A DNA stretch of 64,000 nt, from the NCBI GenBank assembly GCA_034359265.1, contig CP136894.1, positions 34,750,501 to 34,814,500 of the forward strand. Reading direction: 5' to 3'. Made by a program: the position numbers and the translations under genes. Positions 22,845-35,495 of this stretch are shown piece by piece. Origin of the DNA: Canna indica. Lineage: Eukaryota; Streptophyta; Magnoliopsida; Zingiberales; Cannaceae. How positions within the stretch are numbered: position 1 is the stretch's first letter; each line of letters opens with the position of its first letter. Under the pieces are notes generated by a model. The model saw only the letters and a program-made list of their open reading frames with translations, was not told where the DNA came from and did no database searches.

Positions 22845-25678
22845 TTAATTACTAGGAAAAACACAAATTCCTAATTGCATCCTTAAATTTGTGAAGCTTT
22901 CTTCAACCAAGGGTTTTGTAAATATATCAGCAAATTATTTATCGGTGGATACAAATTCTACCGATATATTTCCCTTAGTCATGACATTATCCTTAAGAAA
23001 ACGATGTCTTAAGTCAATATGCTTAGTTCTAGAGTGTAAAATAAGATTTTTGGTTAAATTTATTGCACTAGTATTATCACAATGTATAAGTATGCAAGAA
23101 TACATAAGTCCATAGTCTAAAAGGGTTTGTTTCATCCAAAGGACTTGCACACAACAACTAGCCGCAGCGATGTATTCCGCTTTTGTAGTTGAAAGCGCAA
23201 CTGAATTTTGTTTCTTTGAGAACCAACGCTCCTAAGAATTGACAATACCCACTAGTGCTTTTTCTATCTACCTTACATCCAAAAAAATCAGCGTCCGAAA
23301 AACCGATTAAATCAAATGATGTATGACATGGATACCATAATCCTATGTCAACCGTGCCCTTTAAATACCTCAATATGCGTTTTACCGCACTTAAATGAGA
23401 CATCTTAGGACAAGATTGAAACCTAGCACATACACAAACACTAAACATGATATCGGGTCTAGGGATGATAATTCAAATCGGTTAATCGCGGTTAACCGGT
23501 TAACCAAACCGCAAAATTCAGTTTTGGATAATGGATTTGCGGTTCGGTTTCGGTTTCGGATAGTAAAAATCAAAAATCGTTTAAAATCGGTTCGGTTTCG
23601 GTTATCGGGCCGCGGTTAACCGGTAACCGAAACCGGTTATATATTCGGTTTCGGTTACCAGTTTTTTACGGTTAATCGGTATTCGAAACTGGTTTTGTTA
23701 TTAATCTTTGAATCGATTATCCGTTTACTATCGGTTTTTTATGGTTAACCAGTATCCGAAATTGATTTTATTATTAATCATTGAATTGGTTATCCATTTA
23801 CTACCGGTTAACCGATTAGTAAATGGATAACCGGTTCTATATATCCGAACCAAAAAATTTGGTTTTGGTTATCCGCAGATAACCAAAACCGAGCCAATTT
23901 CGGTTTCGGATATAGGCTTTTGAAATCGGCCGATTTTGGTTTCGGTTTAGGTTAGCGAGTTTGGAAATCGGTTTCGGTTTCGGTTAACCCCCAAAAGTGC
24001 GATTAACCGAACCGTTGCCATCCCTAATCGGGTCTACTTGCGGTTAAATAAAGAAGACTACCAATCATACCTCGATATCGTTTTTCGTCCACTTTAATGC
24101 CCTCTTCATCTTTGTCAAGCTTGATGGATGCGCTCATAGGTGTAGAAGCTATCTTGGCTTCATTCATCACAAACCTTTTGATGAGCTCCTTTGTGTACTT
24201 GGCTTGATTGATGAAGATCCCTTTGTTGGTTTGCTTGATTTGGAGACCAAGCATGAAAGAGAGCTCTCCCATCATGCTCATCTTAAACTCATCTTGCATA
24301 CATTTAGCAAACCACTTACAAAGCATTTCATTAGAAGCATCAAAAATTATGTCGTCAACATAAATTTGAACTAATAACATGTCATTTTCATGATGCTTAA
24401 TGAAAAGTGAGATGTCAGCTTTTCCAATATAAAAACCTCATTCAATTAGGAAAATTGAAAGTCTTTCATACCAAGCCCTAGGGGCTTGTTTTAAACCATA
24501 TAATACTTTTTTAAGTTTGAAAACATGGTTTGAAAACTCAAAACTTTCAAATCCATTTAAAAATGGATTTTTACATCAATTTGAAAAAGTTTAAAACCCT
24601 TAAAGCTAGCATATGCCAAAAGCATTCTAATTGCTTCTAATCTAGCTACGGGAGCATATGTTTCATTATAGTCTATTCATTCTTGTTGATTGTACCCTTG
24701 TGCTACTAACCTAGCTTTGTTTCTAATAACCAATCCTTCTTCATCTAGCTTATTTCTAAATACCCATTTAGTTCTAATTATGGTTTATTCACTAGGTCTA
24801 GGCACTAAGTCCCATACATCATTTCTAGCAAATTGGTTGAGTTCTTCTTGCATAGCTAGTACCAAAAACTCATCTTCTATTGCTTCCTTAATGTTCTTAG
24901 GCTCTACTTGAGATACAAAAGCAACATATTGACAAACATTCTTGAGTTTAGAACGAGTTACCACTCCCGTTGAAGGCTCTCCAATGACTTGGTCCATTGG
25001 ATGACCTCTTACCAATCAATATCCTTTAGGGAGAGGTGGTAGAACTTCTTCTTCATCTTAAACTTGAGGTAGATTTGAGAATGGAGGTTCTTCATGTTGG
25101 GTCTCCACATTATCTTCATCCTCCACTTCTTTATCATGAAATGTAAGATCCTCAAGTTCCTCACCTACATTCACAATCTTCACATTTCTAGAAGAATCAT
25201 TAGTTTCATTAAACGTGACATGCATGGATTCTTCAACAATCATTGTTCTACGGTTGTAAACTCTATATGCCTTAGAATTAGTGGAGTAACCTAGGAAAAT
25301 CCCTTCATCGGATTTAGAATCAAAATTTTCTAATTCTCCATAGTATTTAATATAAAACATTTGCATCAAAAAATATGAAAATATCCCATATTTGGGATTT
25401 TAGCATTCCAAAGCTCAAAATGTGTTTTCTTAATTTTTGATCTAAATAAAACTCGGTTAAGAACTTAACAAGAGATATTTATGGCTCCGGCCCAAAAATA
25501 CTTAGGCAAATTGTTTTCGCATAGCATGGTCCTAGCCATTTCTTATAAAGTCCTATTCTTCCTCTCAACCAACCCATTTTGTTGAGGGGTCCTAGGGGAA
25601 GAAAAGATATGTTCAATGCCTAATTCATCACAAAACTCGAATTTTTTTTCATTTTTAAACTCCCCTCCACGTGGACCT
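22845..25678 (-). pseudogene. SIRE-type Copia pol remnant (integrase-RT-RNase H)
   Basis: Minus strand, N- to C-terminal. A partial integrase core comes first (ELGIEHIFSSPRTPQQNGL, about 25480-25660), then the integrase C-terminus (GIFLGYSTNSKAYRVYN). Reverse transcriptase follows, with the YVDD motif at about 24350 (VQIYVDDIIFDAS) and the LGLQI segment. RNase H has SDADFFGCKVDRKSTSGYC and HCDNTSAINL. It ends KPLVEESF before the stop at 22845. Several stops and frameshifts break the frame, and a hAT MITE (23460-24026) sits between RT and RNase H. Truncated at the integrase; cannot be active. Confidence 0.8.
23460..24026. mobile_element. hAT MITE, CGGTTAACCG-rich, in Copia pol
   Basis: 567 bp, flanked by a perfect 8-bp duplication ATCGGGTC (23452-23459 and 24027-24034). 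Ends are TAGGGATGATAA and the complement TAGGGATGGCAA. The body is built from GGTTAACCGG, TTCGGTTTCGG and related words in both orientations. It defines the borders of a family also seen at 6341-7000 and 15655-15900. Confidence 0.9.
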
Positions 25679-27199
25679 AATCAATACGAAAGAGGTTTAT
25701 CTAAATAATTCGAATTCCTATTAATAAATAGAATTATGGTTTATCCTCATGAATCATATATCTATTAATTTTATGATTTATCTCTATAAATCAAATTCTT
25801 ATTAGTTAGGATTTATCCATATAAATTAATTCCTAATTAATTATTTAGGCTCATGGTTAGAGACTAATTTTTCCACCATGTATATTTGATTCAAAACCAA
25901 ATTATATTTAATTCATAATTAAATTTAATCAATCACATAAAATATTATTATGTGTCAATCCCTACAATTTTGGGATGCACTACAAATTAGGGTTACCGAG
26001 AAACTCCATCATCGTGCATTCGTTCCTATAGGAAACACCTTTCCTATTATGTGTGTAAACGAGATCCGTGATCGAGTTGCAGCATGTCCATACTAGTAGA
26101 CATATAATGCCGCATTCAGACTCTTCCCATTACAAGGTTAACCTGTTGTGTGTGATCCATTGGGCCTCACACTAAGCCAACAGTGAATTGTTCATAACGG
26201 AGAGTCGAATCCGATAGAGCAACTTCTATTCGAATCTTACGAGCCTCCACTAAACCCCTTCAATGTGGTTGTGAGAGATTCCACTCACAAGTCAAGATTG
26301 ACGTCTAGCAACGTGTCATGACTAACCGAATAATGTGAGTTTCAATCTACATGGATCGAACGCTAGCTGTTCGGTAATTAGTTACCATGCAACTAAATCC
26401 ATCGATTATAATGTCCCAAAAATGGCTAGGGTACAGAAGAAGTATCAAACCCTAATACCAATTCATATGTATTCTACCCGCCAAGATGTCATCTCAACAA
26501 TGAAACATCAGAAACATCTTCTTGACTTTCATGTCTACTCTGGCTAAAGATTCCCGAGTCGACATTTGCAGGGACACATAGGACATTATCTCCTCTCACT
26601 AGGAGTAATCGATTCCATGTTGGTTGCTCACCTACCTACATGAATGCTTCCCCATATGTAGTAATACCCGACACATTACGCCGAGGGACTGCTTGCAATG
26701 GGTCGTCACTCACAAGGTAACCATGACAACCTCAGGTCGAAGGACTGCTTGCACCTACTATCACCCGAGGAACATCCTATTGACACTCATGTAAGGATTT
26801 CATTTTGTGTTCCTCGAGCAGGTCCGTTCAGTGAACTCATTCCCTAATGAGCACTTGCACTTGTATATTAATGACGGCTCATAGATAACTGTGAGATCAG
26901 GTACCCCTTATCGCATAGGGCATGTACCAAGTGCACTAGTCTATCCGAAATTTCCGATCCCATAATTGGTGATCCTACGACTAGAAACATTTAGAACATG
27001 GACATTTGGATTCCAAGTCTCTTTGGCATAATCTCATCATGGCCTTGGAATCATTTGCTCGGGTTCATGGGGTTCATCACAATCTTTATGAATAAAGATA
27101 CGACATATGATGAAAAAGTTGCCTTATTAAGTTGATTACCCTTTGAATAGTCCCTAAACACATCGACATGTGATTGACTCAAGGGCTCTATTCCTTTCA
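25679..27199 (-). repeat. 3' LTR of the second Copia, truncated
   Basis: Matches 32672-34010 in order (AATTCGAATTCCTATTAAT, GGTTATAATGT-like and CACTTGCAGGGACACATAGG-like blocks) with frequent substitutions, so the element is not recent. It ends TTTCA at 27199, next to the polypurine tract. Confidence 0.75.
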
Positions 27200-29770
27200 A
27201 TCTCCCACTTGCACTTTAACCAATTAGCCTAGTATATGTATACCAAATTTTGGTGGTGATCGAATTTGCTGTTGTGGTAATCAGTTTAATCTACATCAAT
27301 GTCTTTCAGTCACCACCTCTTTCCATCGACGAGGTGATACCGCCTTTTAAGAGAAGCAACGATCTTCACGGGATCTTAGTTCCTTAACTTTGAGCAGCAG
27401 TCCTAGTATTGTCATACAATACCGATGTTGAACTGGCAACCTTAGGAACAACTCCCATTGAATGATAAACTCCTTTATTCGATGCTATCCTAAGCGGCAG
27501 AGTAAGTAGCAAAGCACAAAGCCTTAGTCACCTTACCGATTACAGTACCTAGCTAGGAACACTTTCCTGTTTACTGCACTACCATTAAAGGTATCCTCAT
27601 ACTATCATATTGTTTCATTGTCGTATAGAACCCAATCATCCTTCTCAAGTGCCTGAAAGAGTTCTCCATTTGCTTTTCAATGCTATTCTCCAGGGTTTTG
27701 TCCGAAATTTGCTAGATAACTCTAAGTTATAAGCAATATCAAGCCAAGTGTAAAACATCACATGATGGATCCCACTGTCGAAGCATCATGGATCTCACTC
27801 ATCTTTTGTCTCTCCTTAGGTGTCTTAGCAGACGCCATCTTAGAAAAATTGATGCAATGACTCTTAGGCAAGTAACATCTTTTACTGTCTTTGATGCTAA
27901 AACTCTTTTAGCACTGTATTAACATACTTGGGCTGGGATAAACCAAACATCCTTTCAGATCTATCCATATAGATCCTAATGTCAAGCATATAAGAGGTCT
28001 TTCCCAGATGTACCATAGAGAATCAGTATGGGAAATAACTGGGGAATGTGAACGCTTTTCCCACACTCTCACTAAACACCTTGTTTACACAAGGTTCACA
28101 CACATTTTTGATAAAATCAAAATCCTTTTGACTATCTCATCAAAAATGGATGTTTCAACTCTTCGATGCTAGCTGTAGTCCATAAATGGACCTTTATAGC
28201 TTGCATACCTTACTCGGTCCAACCGAGGATACGAACTTCTTTGGCTATGTCATATAGACTTCTTCATAATTAAAGAACGCAGTCTAGACACCCACTAGCC
28301 ATATCTCGTATTCATAGTACGCACTGATGGCTAGCAATATCCGGATGGACTTGAACATTGGAACTGGTGAGAATGTCTTATTGCAGATAACCTATTGTCT
28401 GTGTTAGATCTCATTCACAGCCAGTCTGGTCTTATAGGTCCACACCTATTGGTTGCTGAACTTCACCAAGTTCAACACATCTTCCACTCCCACTTTCCTC
28501 GACAAACTCGTTTTCTAAGAAAGTGGACAAAACTCCTTTTGTTCAGTTGAGAGAACTTGATACCCAAAATACTTTTAAGGATATTCCTCAAAATTTTGCA
28601 CTTGGTCAAGTTTGTCATATGCTAGGCAACCCCAAATCACGAGATGTCTCAAACTCAGTTTCTTGCCATTCCATATCTTATATGGTGTATAAGAGACAAA
28701 CAAAATTATGGCCGCGACAATAGCTTATCCTCTAAGAAGAGATTGAAAAGTAAGTATGGATCACATCATATCCAATAAGGTGTCATTCCTCATTTCAGAC
28801 ACACCATTATGTCAGGAGGGGTCTATATAGAGACAATCTTATTGTCTTCAAGATAATTCACAAACTTAGTGGATAAGTAGGTATCAGGTTTGTGCAAAAA
28901 TAGGTGGACGTACCCTTGCCTAATCATATCATAGGAGTATCCTTTTTTGGCTTGAGTTGTTATCGGCCTGAATACACCTATGTAGGCCAACTCTAATCAA
29001 CTCAGTGAGCCTTTCACTAGGTCTGATGAACAAATACTCGATTAGAATCTCTTTGAGACACACTTCTCAAGTTTTGACCGTGATTCATAATCGCCCAAAG
29101 TCATAAAAGCCAGAAGTAGGTGAGGTTAATTTTATCTCTTTGTGTGTTTGTTCAAAAATATTTATAATTAACTTCAAAAACCATTAAACCAATTTAAATT
29201 GGTCTAGTTACATGTAACTCATTAGAATGGTACATGTGGCAACTATTGCCTATTAAAGAACTTTTCACAACCTTGTTTAGAGAACAAAGGAAAAATATGT
29301 TTTTTTATTAACACTAGATTAAATCAATATCAACGGTATTGTCGAATAGAAGACTTATACAATAGGTTCCTACAACTAAGGCTGCAACTCTTGAGTCATT
29401 GCCTACCCGAAGGTTGTAGTTGCCTTTTGTCTAGTCTTCTATTTTTTCTCTTATCCTGCAACATCTTGCAGATGAAGATTGGTATCAAATACTCAGTAGA
29501 GTAAACGACAAAGTATTCTTATAACGTACATACCTGAAGTGACGGTTTTAAAAACCATCTTAAGTTTCATCTCTGCAAAATACTACTTGTAGTTGCGCTT
29601 CCAGTGGCCATATTTACCATAATGTAGTAGGTGCAATTTTTCCTTTATTCTTGATATTAATCAAAGGTTTCACAACTTTATTTGTCACTTTGTTCTTAAT
29701 AGAGTGTAACTTTGCCTTAAAGATATCTCCCACTAATGAGATTGTGTCCTTATATATCCTTTATAAGGTG
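27200..29770 (-). pseudogene. Second Copia pol remnant
   Basis: Heavily decayed on the minus strand. Recognisable pieces include a FVNYLEDNKIVS stretch followed by a TPP, like the Copia integrase core, near 28800-28870. RT pieces are too broken to place. No frame longer than about 66 codons survives. It is assigned to pol by position between gag and the 3' LTR. Confidence 0.5.
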
Positions 29771-29774
29771 GGAC

Positions 29775-30342
29775 TCAGTAGTCTTCGAGAAGCGAGTCAT
29801 CCTGCTTGTTTATGTGGAAGTTATCATCAAATAGTGAAAACGGATCCGGGAGGGATTGGAGTGCTAAGTCTTGACTTAGCCCCTTAGCAATGCTTACGCC
29901 CAATTTCTCTAACCTCTCGATCAAATTGATTAGTTTGAGGACATGAGTTTCAACAGGGGTCCTTGCCATCATATATCTTGGCCTGGATGAGTTGCTTTGA
30001 CAACTCAAACCTAGCAGTCTGGCTCTCTTCACCATACAACTCCTTGAGGTGAGAGAGGATGGCCATTGCGTCCATCTTTTCATATTGTCGCTGCAACACA
30101 TCAGACATAGAGGCGAGCATAATGCACTAAACAGTAGTGCTGTCATCTTGCCACTTCTTGTAAGTCGCTCTCACTTCCTCGGTAGCCCTTTGGGAAGGGG
30201 TATCCGGTGGCCTGTTATCAAGAATATAAAAAAGTCTCTCCTGGGTGAGGAAAATCCTCAGGTTTCGCAACCAATCGATGTAATTTTGTCCAGTTAATTT
30301 ATTAGCATCAAGAATGCAACACAACGACGATGAAGATGACAT
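29775..30342 (-). pseudogene. Second Copia gag remnant
   Basis: The frame from 30342 begins MSSSSSLCCILDANKLTGQN and continues with WLRNLRIFLTQERLFYIL, the typical start of Copia gag (UBN2 type). It shifts frame near 30130-30146 and continues to 29775 with a LGLSCQSNSSRPRYMMA-like segment. It lies about 1.5 kb from the primer-binding site. Frameshifts make it non-functional. Confidence 0.7.
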
Positions 30343-31813
30343 GTTAAATATGCTACAATGGAAAGAAAGACATAAATGAGTAGATATGTTATATGCATGA
30401 TTATTAAGGTCTTTTGATTAATCATGGCTCCCACTAAATTTTGCGGTTCCTAAATGACCCTCCTATTGGGAAGCGGGAAGCCCTCGTTGGTAGATTTCCT
30501 CAGGGGAAGATGGAACCCCACTTCTCCTACTCGAGTCTCGCATTTAACAAGACAAACCCTAATAGGTCTATGGGTAGGTAACTCTTTACCGATCACATCA
30601 TTATGCGACTTCCATTAAGTTTTGCCTCTAGGGTTACCATGGCCTTCTATTTGCACAACAAATCAAGGAGCCCTAGTTGAGTCGGACTCATCATTTGTAT
30701 ACCCTAGCGAGAAAACAACCACCCTTGAGTTTGCTCAACAAGGTAAGTCACGTTCAAGCTAGTAGTAGGGACACAAGCATATGTGCCATATGAGATGCAA
30801 CGTGTCTATTAGCATAAAAGGCATTGAGTTTGCATAACAAATCCGTTGTGACAATAGACACACTTGTACCTCATAACGATGGAATGCGTGATCGATATTC
30901 TTAATATCTTAGCCATTCGGACTCAATACTATTGGAGGGTTTCTTCATGCAATTATAATGATCTAAACTATCAACAATTGAAGCAAAAGTAATAAATAAA
31001 AGTAGTAAATAAGGATGATTATGGATGTTCTAAGGGTTCCACCCGAGCCACCGGGCGAACCAAGGCCATCATCCTAGGGTTTTAGGGAGCTTCGTCTCGC
31101 TAAGGTGCTGCCCAAAATCATCTTGTAGGTTGTCGGTTCCACTAGTGCCTTCCCGGGGTTCAAGCCATCATCTTCATGGCGCCGAACACCTCCTCTCCGT
31201 GCGCGCACCAAAATGGGCCAGCGCTCGTCGCAAATCTGCCCCTAAACTTCTAATTTTAGAAAAATAAAAGAAGAAGACCCCAAACAACCCATGGGGAAAG
31301 ATTTAAGGAGAGGGAGAAGAAGATTACAATCAAAATTCTCAAGAGAAAGGCAGGGGTACATAGGCCCTATTTAAAAGTTACAATGTTGAATTTTCATAAA
31401 TTTATAAGCAATCAACACAATCACGTTTTACACAGTCACATGCACATAGGGCTCATTCATAATCATCCTTTCATGCATCCTAACAATTAAGAAAAGGAAA
31501 GAAAAAAATAGAATTCGAAACGTGCTAATCGGGTTATGTTTCCACCCAAAACGATCCAAACAACACATGCTGAAAATTTCAGTTTCAGGGACTGTTCTAC
31601 CATGAACCCATGGATTTCTTGAGTTCGAAATATGTCCAAGACAAGTTTGGACAGTAGGCTACCACCCCGATTCATCGCATGAACCGTGGAGCCAAGAGAA
31701 CGACTCAAGAACCCCCCAAAAACAAAAACCTGGCAACATGTCATTTAGGGAGCGAATGGTTCGTAAACGCAACAATAACATGTAATAAAAATTCCGAAAA
31801 ATTGCTAAAGGTG

Positions 31814-31825
31814 GCTCTGATACCA
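31814..31825 (-). other. Primer-binding site of the second Copia
   Basis: GCTCTGATACCA on the plus strand, the complement of TGGTATCAGAGC, which pairs with initiator tRNA-Met. One base separates it from the LTR start at 31827. Confidence 0.85.
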
Positions 31826-31826
31826 C

Positions 31827-34010
31827 TGTTGGGATAGGAATCGAAAACACAGCATAAATAGCAATTTAAAACATTCAAATTATCTCGAAAACAGTGATCT
31901 TCTTTGGCAATCTTTAAAGAATTTAATCTACGAGTATAAGAAGAAGATATACCTTATACCACAGATGGTATGACTGCTCCTATCCCTATTTCAAGACACA
32001 CACGCACACGTCCTCCAACGCAAGTCCACACCAAGTGCCTCACAACAAAGGGGCAGCGAACACCGGGACGCGTTGTGGCTCAACGGAGAGGCAATCTCAA
32101 CCTTGAAACACACCAAGTTGAAGCCGACCCTTCCACTAAGAACCGAGCACCAAAAAGGAGGAAACTGGGATGAGAAAACAATGGAACGAGAAGGTAGATG
32201 AAGGATTACCACGCTGTCCTTCATAGACTCCTCCAAGAAGGTGAAGTAGGCGTCACACCCAAGAAGAAAACACCTTCGATTTGGCTTCACAAAACCGGGG
32301 ATGGAGGATCTTGATGGCCAGCCGCCCATGGAGATGAAGAGGAGTTCTTGGGAGTCTTTCTCTTCAAGAAGCCTCTCGAGATCCAAACCTCAATCTTCTC
32401 CGAGATGAATAATCAATTTGCTTAACTCATTTGAAGGAAGTTAGGCCACCTATTTATAAGGGGCATAGGCGGCTACCAAGGTAGACCCTCCTTTTAAAAC
32501 CTCTCTTCGGAATTCAAAATTCCGAGGTTTGCCTCCAACACAATGATTTATATTTAATGATTTATAATTAATTCAAAATTAATTAAATCCAAACAAATAT
32601 AAACTTTAATTTATCTCCATAAATTAGGAGCCTACTAACATGAATGATAATTATCTAAATAAATCAATCCCCTAATCAATAGGAAATAGGTTTATCTAAA
32701 TAATTCGAATTCCTATTAATTAATAGAATTATGATTTATCCTCATGAATCATATATTTATTAATTTTATGATTTATCTCTATAAATTAAATTTTTATTAA
32801 TTAGGATTTATCCAAAAAAATTAATTCATAATTAATTGGTTAGGCTCATGGTTAGAGACTAATTTTCCCACCATGTATATTTGATTCAAAATCAAATTAT
32901 ATTTAATTCATAATTAAATACAATCCATTTCAAGTGGTTAATTAAATATTTAATTCATAGTTAAATTTAATCAACCACATAAAATATTAACATGTGCCAA
33001 TCCCTATAATTTTGGGATGCCCTACAAAATAGGATTACCGATGAACTCCTTCCTCGCGCATTCATTCCTATAGGAAACACCTTTCATATTATGTCCGTAA
33101 ACGAGATCCGTGATAAAGTTGTAGTATATCCATGCTAGTAGACATATAAAGTCGCTTTCGGACTCTTATCTTATAAAGCCTGTTACGAGGTTAGCTTGTT
33201 GTGTGTGATCCATTGGGCCCCACACTAAGCCAGCAGTGAGTTATGCATAACAGAGAGTCGGATCCGATAGAACGACTTCTATTTGAATCTTATGAGCCTC
33301 CACTAAACCCCTTCAGTGTGGTCGTGAGAGACTCCAATCACAAGTCAAGATTGACATCTAGCAACGTGTCATGACTACCCGAATAGTGTGAGGTTCAATC
33401 TACAGGGATTGAACGCCCTTCGGTGATTAGTTATCGTGCAACTAAATCCCTCGGTTATAATATCCCGAAGTCGGCTAGGGTATAGAAGAAGTATTAAGCC
33501 CTAATACCGATTTATATGTATTCCACCCGCTAAGATGTCATCTCAACAATGAAACGTTAGAAACGTCTTCCTGACTTTCATGTCTACTCTTGGCCAGAGA
33601 TTCCTGAGTCGACACTTGCAGGGACACATAGGACATTATCTTCTCTCACTAGTAGTAACCGATTCCATGTTGGTTACTCACCTACCTCCATGAATACTTC
33701 CCCATTCCCACTAATACCTGGCACATGACGCTTAGGACCATGTAGGGATAGAACCAAAGCAATGGGTCGTCATTGACAAGGTAACCATGACAACCTCAGT
33801 TCCAAGGACTGCTTGCACCTACTATAATATGAGGAACATCCTATTGACACTCATGTAAGGATTCCATTAGATGTTCCTCGAGCAGGTCCGTTCAGTGAAC
33901 TCATTCCCTAATGAGCACCTGCACTTGTACATTAATGCTGACTCATAGGTAACTATGAGATCAGCTACCCCTTATCGTATAAGGCATGTACCCAAGTGCA
34001 CTAGTCTATC
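31827..34010 (-). repeat. 5' LTR of the second Copia, truncated
   Basis: Starts TGTTGGGATAGG at 31827. Its second half matches the left LTR until about 34010, where the sequences part. The following 110 bp to CACTA C are unplaced. Confidence 0.7.
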
Positions 34011-34120
34011 GTATAGGGCATGTAACATGCAGGCTCTCCTCACTCAGATTTCATCTCACTCAGTCCTTGTACCGATGATGTCGCAACCATCGTCCTCCTC
34101 GACCCAATCGACACTCCCGA

Positions 34121-35303
34121 CACTACTAGAAAAATGGTCATCAGCAACGGTTGATGCCGTTGCTGAAAATCATCAGCAACGGCGTGCAACGGCTGGCGCC
34201 GTTGCAATGGAGCCGTGGCAGAAAATCGCGTTGCTGATAACTTAGCAACGGATCAGCAATGGCCGCTCGGGACGTTGCTAAAAATATTATTAGCAATGGT
34301 TTTGCCACGGACGCGGAGCCGTTGCTGATAGCATTAATAGCAATGGTTGGTGAGCCCGTAGCAACGCCGTTAGTAAAAGTCCATTGCTAAGCCGTTGCTA
34401 TAGGTCATCAGCAATGGCTTTCGATAAACTTTTAGCAACGACTTTCCCACGGATGGCTGTGGGAAAGCCGTTGCTGATGATGTGAACCTGGTAACGAAAA
34501 AAATTAAAAATTCAAATTTCCATTGATACATTGATACATTATCTGATACATAACTCACACATCCATACACTCATACACACATTCATTCACACATCACAAA
34601 TACACCAAGATATACATCAAAACAATTATATTTATATTTATAATTATCCACAATAGTATAAAAACTATTCAAATGCAAAATTGAAGTATCAATATCCAAA
34701 CAAAATAAATTAAACAAGTATAATATCTCAGTAACAAAGTCAATATAAAAAAATCTCACGATGACGATGGAGGATGGCTTGGATCATTTGGCGGGGTCTG
34801 GAGTGCTTGAGTGTACACCGGCATGGATTGACTCGAGGACGATGGATGAGATGATGCCGAAGAGATGCCTGCTTCGGGATGACCTAACATGTTGCGTAGC
34901 ATAGCATGCATCTCCGCCATCATCTGACTTTGGCGCTCCATCATCTCAGTTTGACGCGCGACCGTCTCCTCTAGAGTCCTTATTCTGCTACTATGATCAT
35001 AACTGGATCTGGAGGTGGACGGCCGCTCACCAGCGACCGGAGGGGTCGGTGCCCCAAGTGGCCCTAGTACGGCTCGCGCATGACCACTATCTGCAAAGCC
35101 ATATACGCGACCATGGTCCCAGCAACCTGCGGCCTCGACCCACGTTGCTGCGTCAAAGTCCTCGGGGGTGCCCCCACGCTGCACCACCGTCTGGCTGTAG
35201 GTCTCCTACTCGAGTTTGATTTTTTGTTTAATATTTATCATAAAACTTAAATTATAAATATATAATGAATTACGTATGCAGCGCGGTTGTCGATGTACTC
35301 CCC
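34121..35303 (+). mobile_element. CACTA element C, truncated
   Basis: Begins CACTACTAGAAAAATGGTCA, then the same subterminal CAGCAACGGC repeats and last exon of the second gene as B and D. It stops matching at about 35303, inside the fourth exon. It has also lost the intron 5' splice site seen in B near 19600, so it could not express even this gene part. Confidence 0.85.
34756..35210 (-). pseudogene. CACTA second gene, last exon, copy C
   Basis: Minus strand, 143 codons, close to the last exon of copy B (VVQRGGTPEDFDAATW and ARQTEMMERQSQMM). The acceptor TAG lies at about 35210. Earlier exons are missing because the element is truncated. Confidence 0.7.
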
Positions 35304-35412
35304 GGTAAAATCTTGGATAAGAAGATCAGAAAGATATCCTTGATTTTAAGATCAGAAAATAATAATTTAATAATTAAATTTAATTTTACCAAATTTTTAT
35401 TTTAATATTATA

Positions 35413-35443
<31 letters not shown>

Positions 35444-35495
35444 GAATTAAAAATGACTTATCATAAATATCCAACTTAAATGATAAGAGATGAAA
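35304..35495. other. AT-rich spacer with an (AAT)n microsatellite
   Basis: No gene. Ten or so AAT repeats at 35412-35443. The junction with truncated CACTA C is abrupt. Confidence 0.6.

Larger units (their letters stand above)
18092..25678 (-). mobile_element. SIRE/Maximus-type Copia retrotransposon, truncated
   Basis: Minus-strand element. Its 3' LTR spans 18092-22301, with a nested CACTA. The polypurine tract (complement AAAGGAGGAGATTG) sits next to the LTR start TGTTGGCTTAAGG at 22301. Rightwards come the RNase H, reverse transcriptase and integrase parts in the usual minus-strand order. The element breaks off inside the integrase core at about 25678, so the 5' LTR, gag and protease are gone. 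The long 3' region between RNase H and the LTR (22310-22840) is typical of SIRE elements, which carry an extra 3' domain; here it is non-coding. Confidence 0.75.
25679..34010 (-). mobile_element. Second Copia retrotransposon (minus strand), both ends truncated
   Basis: Two long direct repeats (25679-27199 and 31827-34010) flank a decayed Copia interior in minus orientation. The primer-binding site lies next to the right LTR (31814-31825) and a purine-rich tract (complement AAGTGGGAGATTG) next to the left one. The left LTR lacks roughly its first 850 bp and the right LTR its last few hundred bp, so target duplications are lost. The left edge abuts the broken end of the SIRE-type element. Confidence 0.75.
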
